Positions 43,954 through 51,942 of a stretch of DNA of 64,000 nucleotides are shown here, one piece after another. The notes under the pieces are model-generated. The model was not told the origin of the DNA and ran no database searches. It saw nothing but the letters and a program-made list of their open reading frames with translations. Position 1 is the first letter of the stretch. Every line of letters starts with the position of its first letter. The stretch spans positions 434,001 to 498,000 of the forward strand of contig NZ_SJKD01000001.1 in NCBI RefSeq assembly GCF_004331485.1, written 5' to 3'. The position numbers were made by a program, and so were the translations under genes. Source of the stretch: Kribbella capetownensis. Its GTDB lineage: Bacteria; Actinomycetota; Actinomycetes; Propionibacteriales; Kribbellaceae.

Positions 43954-44388
43954 CTACTCGAACGTGAAGCGATAGACCTGGGATTCGCGTTGTTGGAAGC
44001 CTAGGCGTTGGTACAGGCGGTTTGCTGCTGCGCGGGATGGGCGGGACGTCAGGTCGACCGTCTTGGCGCCGGCCAGCCGCGCGATGCGGAGGGCGTCCTC
44101 GGTCAACGCGGCGCCGACCCCTTGGCCGCGGGCTGCGTCATCGACCACGACGTCCTCGATCCGCGCCCGCAGGCCGGTGGGGATCGGGAACATCACCAAC
44201 GTCAGCGTGCCCACGATCGTGTCGCCAGTGCGCGCGAGCAGAACCGTATTGGTCTCACAAGAAACCAACCGCTCCAACGCCTCTCGGTCGAGCGCCACCG
44301 CCGAAGCCGACAGTTGCGGCATCAGCCGGCCGAAGGCCTGTTCCACCTCGTCGGTGATCTCACCCAGCACCTCGATCGCAACGCTCAC
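43954..44388 (-). CDS. GNAT-family N-acetyltransferase
   Basis: A 144-residue acetyltransferase. The acetyl-CoA loop is IEDVVVDDAARGQGVGAALT and the C-terminal motif is AAANRLYQRLGFQQRESQVY. The N-terminus (EVLGEITDEVEQAFGRLMPQ) is typical of small protein or small-molecule acetyltransferases. GTG 44388 fits the domain start. It is divergent from the SDR gene by about 75 bp. Confidence 0.87.
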   Translation of the reverse strand: MSVAIEVLGEITDEVEQAFGRLMPQLSASAVALDREALERLVSCETNTVLLARTGDTIVGTLTLVMFPIPTGLRARIEDVVVDDAARGQGVGAALTEDALRIARLAGAKTVDLTSRPSRAAANRLYQRLGFQQRESQVYRFTFE

Positions 44389-44464
44389 AACCCGCAGAAT
44401 ACTCAGCCCCAGCAGCACACTGAGGACCCGCCGGGATCCCGCCTGCGTGGTAGGGATGGTGATC

Positions 44465-45046
44465 ATGAGAATCGTCGTGGTCGGGGCCGCGGGCACGTTG
44501 GGAAGCGCGCTTGCCGGCCTTCTGAAGACCGAGGGGCACGAGATCGCCGGGGTGTCCCGGTCGTCGGAGCCGCCAGTGGACCTCAGCCGGCCCGAGTCAC
44601 TCGAGGATGCGCTGAGAGCCCTGGCGCCGTTCGACGGACTCGTATGCCTCGGCCCTGGTACGCCGCTGCGCCCGCTGGCCGAACTCACCCCGGCCCAACT
44701 CGAGACGGACTTCGCCGGCAAACTGTTCGGCCAGATCGAGGTACTGCGGGTCGCGGCCACCCTGATGACGAACGGCGTCGTCGTACTCACCGGTGGTGCG
44801 TCGCCGGAGTTGGAGGGCGGCTCGGGCGGCACGGCCGTCAACGCCGCCCTCGCGGCCTTCATCACCGCCGCCCGCCGGGAACTCCCCGAACACATCCGCG
44901 CCCACGTCGTGTCCCCAGGCTGGGTCACCGAGAGCATCCCACCCGACTGGGACATCCCAGACTCAACTCCCGCCGCCGTGGTGGCAGCCGCCTACCTCCA
45001 CACCCTCACCGCCCCGGACACACCCGCGGTGATCACCGTCCCATAG
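44465..45046 (+). CDS. short-chain dehydrogenase-like protein
   Basis: A 193-residue Rossmann-fold protein. The NAD(P)-binding motif is VVVGAAGTLGSALAGLLKTE at the N-terminus. The catalytic YxxxK of classical SDRs is missing: the equivalent region reads GSGGTAVNAALAAFITAARR, although the following HVVSPGWVTESIP is SDR-like. It may be non-catalytic or use another mechanism. ATG 44465 was chosen; ATG 44456 is possible. An esterase gene follows 41 bp later. Confidence 0.82.
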   Translation: MRIVVVGAAGTLGSALAGLLKTEGHEIAGVSRSSEPPVDLSRPESLEDALRALAPFDGLVCLGPGTPLRPLAELTPAQLETDFAGKLFGQIEVLRVAATLMTNGVVVLTGGASPELEGGSGGTAVNAALAAFITAARRELPEHIRAHVVSPGWVTESIPPDWDIPDSTPAAVVAAAYLHTLTAPDTPAVITVP

Positions 45047-45086
45047 CTCTGGATCCCCGCCCCCGCGCGGAGGAGGCTACGAGCAA

Positions 45087-45938
45087 ATGCCTGAAACCGA
45101 CCTCACCCTCCTGCCGGACATCCAGTACGCGAGCCCGGACGGCATCCCGCTCTGCCTCGATGTCCTCATGCCGAAGCGGCTGCCCAACCCGACCCCAGCC
45201 GTACTGCGGATTGATGGTTGTCCAGCCTGGGGACCCGGGGACCGCTCATCAGCCATGCTGCCGTTCGTGAACCCCGCACTCGCCCAGGCGGGTTTCCTGA
45301 CCGTTGCCCTCTCTGTTCGGCACAGCGGCCAAGCCACCTTCCCCGCCCAACTCCATGACGTCCAAGCCGCTGTCAGCTGGCTGCGATCCAATCCCCTGGA
45401 CCTCCCCGTCGACACCGACCACATCGGCATCTGGGGTCAGTCGGCCGGCGGCCATCTCGCTGCCCTGGCCGGCCTCGTCCCCGGCAGCGACGTACAAGCC
45501 GTCGTCACGATCAGCGGCCCGAGCGACCTTCTACAGCCAGGCGGCGCGATGCAGATCGACCGACCGTCCCCGGTCACGGCTCTCGTAGGCGGCGACGTGA
45601 GTACGCACGCCGAACAGCTACGCGCCGCCAGCCCAATCGCTCAGGTCACCGCCGACGCTCCGCCGTTCCTGATCATCCATGGCACTCGCGACGAAACCGT
45701 CCCCTACGAGCAGTCCGAACGCCTGCATCGCGCTCTGCTTGACGCTGGTGCGGCCGCGGACCTCATCGCCGTCGACGGCGGTCACCACAACCTCCGGCCC
45801 GATCCGAATGCCCGCTACGAGGGCCGGACTTGGTACGACGTCGCGGGCGAAGCCACCAGGTTCTTCCAGTATTACTTGGCCTCGGCAACGAAATGCATGG
45901 GGTCGCCGAAGCCGAGGTCGGTGATGCCGGCGGTGTAG
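45087..45938 (+). CDS. alpha/beta-hydrolase (BD-FAE-like esterase)
   Basis: A 283-residue esterase. The nucleophile elbow is IGIWGQSAGGHLAALAGL, the acid is in IHGTRDETVPYEQSERLH, and the His is in DGGHHNL. The N-terminal LDVLMPKRLPNPTPAVLRID fits BD-FAE/xylan-esterase-type hydrolases. GGAGGAG precedes ATG 45087. The last 22 codons are antisense to the end of the AraC gene (67-bp overlap including the stop), and they lie beyond the conserved fold, so the C-terminus may be a recent extension. Confidence 0.87.
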   Translation: MPETDLTLLPDIQYASPDGIPLCLDVLMPKRLPNPTPAVLRIDGCPAWGPGDRSSAMLPFVNPALAQAGFLTVALSVRHSGQATFPAQLHDVQAAVSWLRSNPLDLPVDTDHIGIWGQSAGGHLAALAGLVPGSDVQAVVTISGPSDLLQPGGAMQIDRPSPVTALVGGDVSTHAEQLRAASPIAQVTADAPPFLIIHGTRDETVPYEQSERLHRALLDAGAAADLIAVDGGHHNLRPDPNARYEGRTWYDVAGEATRFFQYYLASATKCMGSPKPRSVMPAV

Positions 45939-46798
45939 AAGGCGCCGATCAGCAGGGACCGCCGGTGGGCGGCGAACGTGAGTACGTGCGCGACCATTCC
46001 GCCGTACGTGAAGACGCGCGGTGGTTCGCACGTGGTGTCGACGAAGCTCTCGTCGAAGCGGCCGTCCTCGTTCAACTGGTTGACCAAGGCAACGAATCGG
46101 GATCCCGCCTCCGCGTGCCGGACGCGCAGCTCGGAGATCGGTGTGACCACCTGCCGTCCGCACTCCGGCACCTGGAACGGCCGGTCCTCCACCGACGCCA
46201 GCCACATCTCCTCCTGCCAGACCAGCCGGTCCAGCAGATAGCGGATCGAGATGTCGTCGTCGATCCCTTCCACCGAGAGCTCGATCGGCCGGTCCAGAGT
46301 CGCCGCGTCGAGCCGCCCACCGCGCTCGATCATCTCTCCGGTCAACCACACGTGGTGCTCGACCATCCTGACCAGTACGTCCATGCCTCTCACCTCTTCC
46401 CTGGCCGGCAGGCGCAAGCCCGCCGGTGGCTGAAAATGAACCCCACTGGGCGCCGTCAGGAAGAACACCCGCGACGCCTCCCGTCGCCACTCCCGCGGCG
46501 ACATCCCATAAGCCCTGGCGAACGCCCGCGTGAACGCCTCGTGCGACCCGTACCCGGCCTCGACCGCGACCTCCAGTACGGCGACCTGCTCGGCCAGCAA
46601 CCGGTACGCCGCCCGCTCCAGCAACAACCGCCGCCGGAACGCGAACGGCGATTCGCCGGCCACCGCCCCGATCACCCGATCGAAATGGAACCGCGACAGA
46701 TGCACCCGGCCCGCGAGATCGGTCCCGTTCACCACCTCACACGGCCCGGCCAGCCCCTCGGCCACCACCGCCACAAACTCCTCGAACACATCCGCCAT
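45872..46798 (-). CDS. AraC-type regulator fused to a DinB-like domain
   Basis: A 308-residue regulator with its AraC DNA-binding domain at the N-terminus (residues about 15-105: GTDLAGRVHLSRFHFDRVIG; then GYGSHEAFTRAFARAYGMSP). The C-terminal part, about 160-300, resembles a DinB-fold sensor (MVEHHVWLTGEMIERGGRL; RYLLDRLVWQEEMWLASVED; AHVLTFAAHRRSLLIGAF). This order is opposite to classical AraC. ATG 46798. It is divergent from the PadR gene and convergent with the esterase. Confidence 0.87.
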   Translation of the reverse strand: MADVFEEFVAVVAEGLAGPCEVVNGTDLAGRVHLSRFHFDRVIGAVAGESPFAFRRRLLLERAAYRLLAEQVAVLEVAVEAGYGSHEAFTRAFARAYGMSPREWRREASRVFFLTAPSGVHFQPPAGLRLPAREEVRGMDVLVRMVEHHVWLTGEMIERGGRLDAATLDRPIELSVEGIDDDISIRYLLDRLVWQEEMWLASVEDRPFQVPECGRQVVTPISELRVRHAEAGSRFVALVNQLNEDGRFDESFVDTTCEPPRVFTYGGMVAHVLTFAAHRRSLLIGAFYTAGITDLGFGDPMHFVAEAK

Positions 46799-46865
46799 AC
46801 CCCCACTCTGCACTCCCCACCCCCCACCGCACTTGATCGAAATTGCGGAGCACCGGTTATCGCGG

Positions 46866-46881
46866 TGCGGAGTACTCCGCA
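46866..46881. promoter_or_regulatory. 16-bp perfect palindrome before padR
   Basis: TGCGGAGTACTCCGCA is fully self-complementary. It lies between the divergent AraC and PadR starts, about 80 bp from padR. It is a candidate operator for either regulator. Confidence 0.5.
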
Positions 46882-46905
46882 GTGTGTAGTAGTGTGTGGG
46901 GCAGA

Positions 46906-46945
46906 GCACCGGGAGGGTGGTCTGAGGGGTCCTTCCTCCCGGTGC
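46906..46945 (+). promoter_or_regulatory. leader hairpin in the padR 5' region
   Basis: Perfect 11-bp arms GCACCGGGAGG and CCTCCCGGTGC around an 18-base loop end 14 bp before the padR ATG. The hairpin left arm carries a decoy GGGAGG, and the true ribosome site GGGAGGG follows just outside. Confidence 0.45.
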
Positions 46946-46959
46946 GCCGAGGGAGGGTC

Positions 46960-47289
46960 ATGGACACGAGCCAGTTGCTCAAAGGCGTGCTGGATCTTGC
47001 GGTGCTCGCGGTGCTGCGGGATGCGGACGGCTACGGGTACGACGTACTGCGGCGGCTGCGGGCAGCCGGGCTGGAGGAGGTCGCGGACGCGTCGGTGTAC
47101 GGGACGTTGCGGCGGTTGTTCGCGGCGGGTGCGCTGACGTCGTACGTGCAGCCGAGTGAGGAAGGGCCGCACCGCAAGTACTACGGGCTGAACAAGACCG
47201 GCCGGGAGCTGCTCGACCGGTCCACCAAGACCTGGAACCACTTCGCCGACACGATGTCGGTGCTGCTGCTGGAGAAGGAGGCGGCGTGA
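46960..47289 (+). CDS. PadR-family transcriptional regulator
   Basis: A 109-residue winged-helix regulator: LDLAVLAVLRDADGYGYDVL, DASVYGTLRRLFAAGALTSY, and the typical GPHRKYYGLNKTGRELL. GGGAGGG lies just before ATG 46960. Its stop overlaps the GTG start of the HAAS-type membrane protein (GTGA), the classic PadR-HAAS pair, in which PadR represses its own operon in response to an unknown signal. Confidence 0.93.
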   Translation: MDTSQLLKGVLDLAVLAVLRDADGYGYDVLRRLRAAGLEEVADASVYGTLRRLFAAGALTSYVQPSEEGPHRKYYGLNKTGRELLDRSTKTWNHFADTMSVLLLEKEAA

Positions 47290-48533
47290 ACAGCACTGTG
47301 ACCGGAGCGGTCGCGACCTACCTGGCCCAGGTGCGGGCCGAGCTGAGCGACCTGCCGGCCGGCGAGCTGGAGGATGTGCTCGAGGAAGTCACCGGTCACC
47401 TCACCGAGGTGGCCGGCGAGTTCGACGAGGAGCCGGCCTCCGCCGCCTTGCAGGAGCGGTTGGGTACGCCGCGGCAGTACGCCGACGAACTGCGGACCGC
47501 GGCCGGTTATCCCGCACGGACGCAGCCGGTCGCCGATCGGGACGCCGGCCGGAAGGCACTGCGCTGGGGCCTGATCGCGGCCACCGTCGGCCCGTTCTTC
47601 GTTGCCATCGGCGTGTTCGCCTGGTCGCACGAGGAGAGCGCGTTCTTCGGGTTCGTCGGGTTCGCGGTGCTGTTCGGCGCGGCGTACCTCGGGGTCCGGG
47701 CGCTGCGCGGTCACGACCCCCGGATCGTGCTGGACACTCCCCGAGGCGAGCAGAGCGCGACCGCGATCCGCGGCATGATCGAGCAGGTCCCGCCGAACGT
47801 CCGGTACGAGCTCGTCTCGATCGGCCAGCCGGTCTGGTGGGTGGTCCGCGGTGTGCTCGGCGGCGGCGGGTTCTTCGCGCTGTGGGGCGCCGGTGCGGTC
47901 ACCGTCGTCGGCGCGCTGGCCGGTGCCGCGATCTCGATCTGGATCGGCCGCCGGACCCAGCAGGACCGCCGCTGGCTGTGGTACGTCGTACCCCTCAACG
48001 TCGTCGCGACGATCGCCGTCCCGGCCTTCCTGGCCGCGGCGTACATGGGTGCGTCGTTCGGGTTCCTGAACAACTACGGCGACTACAGCGGCAGCTCGTC
48101 GTCGTACAACCCGCCGGACGGTCTCATGTACGGCGGGAGCAACGTCTCCAACCTCTACCCGTTCGATGCCCAGGGCAAGCAGGTCTCGGTCCGGCTCTAC
48201 GACCAGGACGGCAACCCGATCAGCCTGGAACTGCAGGACTGCGCCGCGACCTTCGACGGGAACCAGCCGCAGCACAGCAATCTCTTCCCGCAGGCCGTGG
48301 TGAGCCCCGACGAGAACGGGAACGTCGACAGGGCGACCTGCAAGGACTCCACCAAGGCGCCGTTCGTGCCGCCGCCGGCCCCGGCCACGTCGCTCCCGCC
48401 CACCCCGACTCCGAACCCGACCCCAAATCCGACCCCAAATCCGAACCCGACGCCGACCAAGAGCACCCAGCCGACTGCCAAGGCTCCGACGCCTAAGCCA
48501 GGAGTCACGCTGACGGTCTCGCCGACGCGCTAG
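47286..48533 (+). CDS. HAAS-domain membrane protein with Pro-rich tail
   Basis: A 415-residue protein. The cytoplasmic HAAS-type helical domain is residues about 1-75 (LEDVLEEVTGHLTEVAGEFD). Four or five membrane helices lie between about 95 and 260. An extracytoplasmic domain with two Cys ends in TPNPNPT-type repeats. Such proteins pair with PadR regulators and are thought to be membrane signal partners. It is translationally coupled to padR. Its stop TAG shares the CTAG with the stop of the convergent reductase gene. Confidence 0.85.
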   Translation: MNSTVTGAVATYLAQVRAELSDLPAGELEDVLEEVTGHLTEVAGEFDEEPASAALQERLGTPRQYADELRTAAGYPARTQPVADRDAGRKALRWGLIAATVGPFFVAIGVFAWSHEESAFFGFVGFAVLFGAAYLGVRALRGHDPRIVLDTPRGEQSATAIRGMIEQVPPNVRYELVSIGQPVWWVVRGVLGGGGFFALWGAGAVTVVGALAGAAISIWIGRRTQQDRRWLWYVVPLNVVATIAVPAFLAAAYMGASFGFLNNYGDYSGSSSSYNPPDGLMYGGSNVSNLYPFDAQGKQVSVRLYDQDGNPISLELQDCAATFDGNQPQHSNLFPQAVVSPDENGNVDRATCKDSTKAPFVPPPAPATSLPPTPTPNPTPNPTPNPNPTPTKSTQPTAKAPTPKPGVTLTVSPTR

Positions 48534-49555
48534 GCGGCCAGCGACTTGGTGAGACGGACAGCGCCCACCGGCGCCGGGTCGGTGGAGAGCGCGTAGCCGG
48601 CCTTCTGGTACAGCAAGATGTTGCGGTCGCTGTGCTCACCCGTGAAGAGCGCGGCGGCCGAGACATCGTCCGGCGCCTGCCCCTCGGCGAAGGCGAGCAG
48701 CCGACGCCCCAGGCCGGTGTGCCGCCGGTCCGGCGCCACCATCAGCCGGCCGATCTCCCACGCGTCTCCGTCGCGGCGCGCGCGCACCGAGCCAACAAGG
48801 CGCCCACCCGATCGCACGCACCAAGTCGACCAGGTCCGCAGACTCTCGGCGACTTCATCCTCCGACTCCAGCAGCGCCGGCAGATCGAGCCGCGCGTTGG
48901 CCAGGGCCTCGTCAACCCAGCAGCATCGCTGTAGAACCAGCAGCTCCGCCGCGTCGCTGACAGCGGCCGGGACGATCTCGTCGCCGTCGCGGTACAACGG
49001 CCTCAGTACGTCGGCCACCCGGCTCAGCTCGACGAGCGCATCGCGGGCGCGCAGGGCCAGCCGATCCGTCGCGATCACCCGTCCGTCCCGCAGATCGTCG
49101 GCAATCCGCAGGAAGATGTCTCCGCCGATCGACAGCATCCGCAGGGACGTGGCGACCCCACGAGCCATTTGTACGCCGCGCGTCCCGGCCGACGTGTTCC
49201 CGTACCCGATGAAGAGACACGGCTTCCAGGCCCACTCGGCCTGCAGATAGTCGAAGGCGTTCTTCAAAGTCGCCGGCATCGCGAAGTTGTACTCACTCGT
49301 CACGAAGACGAACGCGTCGGCCTCTGCAACTGTCCGGCTCCAGGCGCGCGTGTGCTCATGCACGTAGTTGCCGGTCGAGGGATGCTCGGGCTCGTCGAGG
49401 AACGGCAGTCCGATCTCGCCCAGGTCGGCCACGTCGAGCTCCACCCCGAGCTCGACCGCGGTAGCCGTCGTGGCGGCAGTGAACCAGTCACCCACCGCGG
49501 GCCCGAGCCGGCCGGGGCGAGTGCTGGCGATGACTACCAGGATTTTCTTTGACAC
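48530..49555 (-). CDS. NADPH-dependent FMN reductase fused to a GNAT domain
   Basis: A 341-residue two-domain protein. Residues 1-175 are a flavodoxin-like FMN reductase (VIASTRPGRLGPAVGDWF for the phosphate loop; TSEYNFAMPATLKNAFDYL). Residues about 195-341 are a GNAT acetyltransferase (GRLMVAPDRRHTGLGRRLLA; ILLYQKAGYALS). Fusion of these two is uncommon. GTG 49555 is seven bases from a -10 (TACGCT), giving a leaderless message. It is divergent from marR and covered by two MarR-type operators. Confidence 0.88.
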   Translation of the reverse strand: MSKKILVVIASTRPGRLGPAVGDWFTAATTATAVELGVELDVADLGEIGLPFLDEPEHPSTGNYVHEHTRAWSRTVAEADAFVFVTSEYNFAMPATLKNAFDYLQAEWAWKPCLFIGYGNTSAGTRGVQMARGVATSLRMLSIGGDIFLRIADDLRDGRVIATDRLALRARDALVELSRVADVLRPLYRDGDEIVPAAVSDAAELLVLQRCCWVDEALANARLDLPALLESEDEVAESLRTWSTWCVRSGGRLVGSVRARRDGDAWEIGRLMVAPDRRHTGLGRRLLAFAEGQAPDDVSAAALFTGEHSDRNILLYQKAGYALSTDPAPVGAVRLTKSLAA

Positions 49556-49593
49556 GTCAAAGAGCGTAGCTGGCAATCTTTGACACGTCAAAG
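49546..49593. promoter_or_regulatory. twin MarR operators in a divergent promoter
   Basis: CTTTGACACGTCAAAG occurs at 49547-49562 and 49578-49593, 31 bp apart (about three helical turns). The 19-bp block TCTTTGACACGTCAAAGAG is identical in both. The minus-strand promoter has -35 TTGACG (49591-49586) inside the distal site, a 17-bp spacer, -10 TACGCT (49568-49563), then 7 bases to GTG 49555. TAGGAT at 49596-49601 is a possible marR -10. Confidence 0.8.
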
Positions 49594-49607
49594 AGTAGGA
49601 TCGGCCC

Positions 49608-50057
49608 GTGACCGGAACCCGATGGCTGAGCACCGACGAGGAGCGCGCGTGGCGGGCGGTCCGTCGGCTGCTGACCGTCGTACCGTCGCGGCTGGCCCGG
49701 GACCTGAACCAGCTCGGTCTCTCGACCGCCGACTACGAGGTGCTGAGCACGCTCTCGGAGAAGCCGGACCGGCGCTGGGGACTGAAGGACTTCGCGGAGA
49801 AGATGCAGTGGTCGCGGAGCCGGCTGTCACACCACGCGGCCAGGATGGAGGCGCGGGGGCTGATCGAGCGGGAGCCGGATCCGTCCGACGCCCGCGGCTC
49901 GATCTATCACCTGACCGACCAGGGATTCGAGATCCTCGCCGAGGCCGCGCCGGGTCACCTCGACTCGGTCCGCGGGCGGTTCATCGACCACCTCAGCGCT
50001 GACGAACTCGCAGTACTGGAGCGGATCTCGACCCGGATCGCCGACCTGCCCGACTGA
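49608..50057 (+). CDS. MarR-family regulator
   Basis: A 149-residue winged-helix repressor: LGLSTADYEVLSTLSEKPD, then FAEKMQWSRSRLSHHAARME as the recognition helix and REPDPSDARGSIYHLTDQG as the wing. GTG 49608 lies six bases after TAGGAT, suggesting a leaderless message. Location and the two identical palindromes indicate that it controls itself and the divergent FMN-reductase/GNAT gene, probably in response to quinone-like or phenolic stress (inference). Confidence 0.92.
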   Translation: MTGTRWLSTDEERAWRAVRRLLTVVPSRLARDLNQLGLSTADYEVLSTLSEKPDRRWGLKDFAEKMQWSRSRLSHHAARMEARGLIEREPDPSDARGSIYHLTDQGFEILAEAAPGHLDSVRGRFIDHLSADELAVLERISTRIADLPD

Positions 50058-50774
50058 TCAGAAATGGGCCGCCGCGAGCCTGCGGTACGTGTAGCCGAGC
50101 CGCCGGTAGACCGCGATCGCGGCCGCGTTGTCGCCGTCCACCATCAGCGCCGCGCGCCCGTGCCGCTTGACCAGCTCAGCGGTCACGAACCCGCACACCT
50201 GCCGCGACAATCCCTTGCCCCGAGCAACGGATCGGGTCGCGACTCCAGCCAGGAATCCAACCTCCGGCGCACTCCACGCATCAGCCGCGATGCTCAGCAG
50301 CTCACCACCGTCACCGGTCACCGCCGCCCACCGTCGTACGCCGCCACGCCCGGGCCACGCGTACGACGACGGCGAGGCCTCCGTCAGCAACTCCTCCACG
50401 CCGTCGTCGCCATCGAGCCAGGCCGCCGTGGTCGTCACGACCGGCATCTCGGCCGTGTCCATCCAGCCGAACGACGCCGAGAACTCCATCCCCGGCACCC
50501 GATCCGCCAGCTCCCGCAGCAACTGCTCATCCCCAAAAGGGCGGTACGTCGGACCTACCTCGGCAACCACCTTCGACGTCAACCGAGCCACAGCATCCGC
50601 CGGGCCGGCGACAGCCAGCCGATCCCGCTTGGAGAGATCGGGCGCCGCCACGGCCACCGCGTCACCGTCGTACCAGGCCCGGACGCCTTCGCTGAAGCCT
50701 TGCCCCGCCCAGACGATCAACGGATCGCCGGCACTCGCCCGGATCAGGTCGGCCGACGTCGGAATATTGCGCAC
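50058..50774 (-). CDS. GNAT-family acetyltransferase
   Basis: A 238-residue protein with a C-terminal GNAT domain: GFLAGVATRSVARGKGLSRQ as the acetyl-CoA loop and NAAAIAVYRRLGYTYRRLAA at the end. The N-terminal part (TSADLIRASAGDPLIVWAGQ) is a GCN5-related companion domain. GTG 50774 fits this start; the frame continues upstream through the 50781-50875 inverted repeat, which is unlikely to be coding. It is third after the cNMP-binding and cyclase genes on the same strand. Confidence 0.83.
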   Translation of the reverse strand: MRNIPTSADLIRASAGDPLIVWAGQGFSEGVRAWYDGDAVAVAAPDLSKRDRLAVAGPADAVARLTSKVVAEVGPTYRPFGDEQLLRELADRVPGMEFSASFGWMDTAEMPVVTTTAAWLDGDDGVEELLTEASPSSYAWPGRGGVRRWAAVTGDGGELLSIAADAWSAPEVGFLAGVATRSVARGKGLSRQVCGFVTAELVKRHGRAALMVDGDNAAAIAVYRRLGYTYRRLAAAHF

Positions 50775-50780
50775 GCAGCT

Positions 50781-50875
50781 AAGTGTCCCGTATGCGATGT
50801 AGCTTGGCTCCATCGGCGCCCAGGCACGCACCTCGACACCGCTATCGCTCAAGCTACATCGCTTACGGGACACTT
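50781..50875. repeat. 95-bp element with 25-bp terminal inverted repeats
   Basis: 50781-50805 and 50851-50875 are inverted repeats with 24 of 25 matches (AAGTGTCCCGTATGCGATGT.. against its complement). The centre is 45 bp. The right arm supplies the last four codons and the stop TAA of the cyclase gene, while the left arm ends 6 bp before the GNAT start codon. Confidence 0.85.
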
Positions 50876-51924
50876 CGTGCGTCAGCGCGCTGGACGGCGT
50901 AGGGGACGAGGTGGTGGTAGCCACGGACCGAGACGCGGCGGAGGCGGCGCAGGCGGAAGGCGGGGTGGCCGTCCAGGGCGGCAGCCAGCTCACGGTCGGC
51001 CAGGACGCGGCCCGGCTTGCACTCCGCGGTCAGGCGGGCGGCCAGGTTGACGACCTCGCCGTACACGTCGCCGAGGCGGATCAGGATGCTGCCGTACGAC
51101 AGACCGATCCGCAGCTCGGGCATGTCCTCGGCGGCAGTGACGGCTTCCTGCAGGGCGAGTGCGACCGTCGCGCCCTGGGCGGCCGTGTCGGTGACGAACA
51201 GGACCTCGTCGCCCATCGACTTGATCACCCGGCCGCCGTTCAGCGCGACCACGTCCGCGGCCATGCCCTCGAACCGCTCGATCAACTGGCCGAGCTCGGT
51301 CTCGGTCATCCGCCGGGCCAGCCGGGTGTAGCTGACGATGTCCGCGAAGCCGACCGCGCGGATGCCGCGGGCCAGCTCGTCGGAGCCGGCCACCGCGCGC
51401 CCGGCCGCGGCGGCCAGGTGCCGGCGCCATACGTACGTCTGCAGGCGCTCCATCGCGGGCAGCAGTTGGCCGGCCACCTCGATCGCCTCGTCCGCGGACA
51501 GCTTCGAGCCGGCCAGGAAGTCCAGGAACATCGCGGACTGCCAGGACGCCAGCCGCGACTGGGTCTGGCCGAGCTTGCGCGCCAGCGACGATTCCATCTC
51601 TTCGGCGACGAAGTTGTCGTCCTCCAGCGCGGCGACCAGCCTCAGCGCCTCGACGTCGTCGTCGGTGAAGGCGACCTCGTCGTCCGGCACGGTCGCGAAC
51701 CCGAGCGCGTGCCACATCCGCTCGGCCCGTTCGCTCGAGATCCCGGCCCGCTGCGACACCTCGAGCCGGGTGAACTTCCGCTCCCCGCCCAGCAACGCCC
51801 GCTCGAACTCCCGCTGCATCCCAGCCAGATCCACCTGCCCACTCACAGCCGGATCTTCTTTGTCCACCGACTGCTGAGGAGCCACGACGCCGGGGTCTCC
51901 CACCTCTTCTTCTTTGTCCACCAC
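50863..51924 (-). CDS. class III adenylate cyclase with regulatory N-domain
   Basis: A 353-residue soluble nucleotide cyclase. The N-terminal about 170 residues resemble the Ad_Cy_reg (Rv1264-type, pH-sensing) domain (ERKFTRLEVSQRAGISSERA; LLPAMERLQTYVWRRHLAAA). The catalytic domain, about 185-340, shows metal Asp residues in AVGFADIVSYTRLARRM and KSMGDEVLFVTDTAA, and GDVYGEVVNLAARLTAECKP. GTG 51924 lies 3 bp after the cNMP-binding gene stop; GTG 51867 is an alternative within a duplicated block. Its C-terminal codons derive from an inverted-repeat element. Confidence 0.9.
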   Translation of the reverse strand: MVDKEEEVGDPGVVAPQQSVDKEDPAVSGQVDLAGMQREFERALLGGERKFTRLEVSQRAGISSERAERMWHALGFATVPDDEVAFTDDDVEALRLVAALEDDNFVAEEMESSLARKLGQTQSRLASWQSAMFLDFLAGSKLSADEAIEVAGQLLPAMERLQTYVWRRHLAAAAGRAVAGSDELARGIRAVGFADIVSYTRLARRMTETELGQLIERFEGMAADVVALNGGRVIKSMGDEVLFVTDTAAQGATVALALQEAVTAAEDMPELRIGLSYGSILIRLGDVYGEVVNLAARLTAECKPGRVLADRELAAALDGHPAFRLRRLRRVSVRGYHHLVPYAVQRADARSVP

Positions 51925-51942
51925 TGCTCAGGAGCCACGGCG
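51854..51942. repeat. duplicated translation-initiation block of the cyclase gene
   Basis: 51854-51889 and 51908-51942 are near-identical direct repeats (TCTTCTTTGTCCACC, then ACTGCT.AGGAGCCACG). Each contains an in-frame GTG (51924 and 51867) followed by GACAAAGAAG. The duplication puts the cNMP-binding-gene stop/cyclase-start junction a second time inside the cyclase N-terminus. Confidence 0.8.

Noticed and set aside
43860..43976. A possible plus-strand gene end with peptide GGYIAWSYSNVKR
   Set aside because: It overlaps the well-supported GNAT gene end on the other strand, has no start or domain, and its upstream codons are not protein-like.
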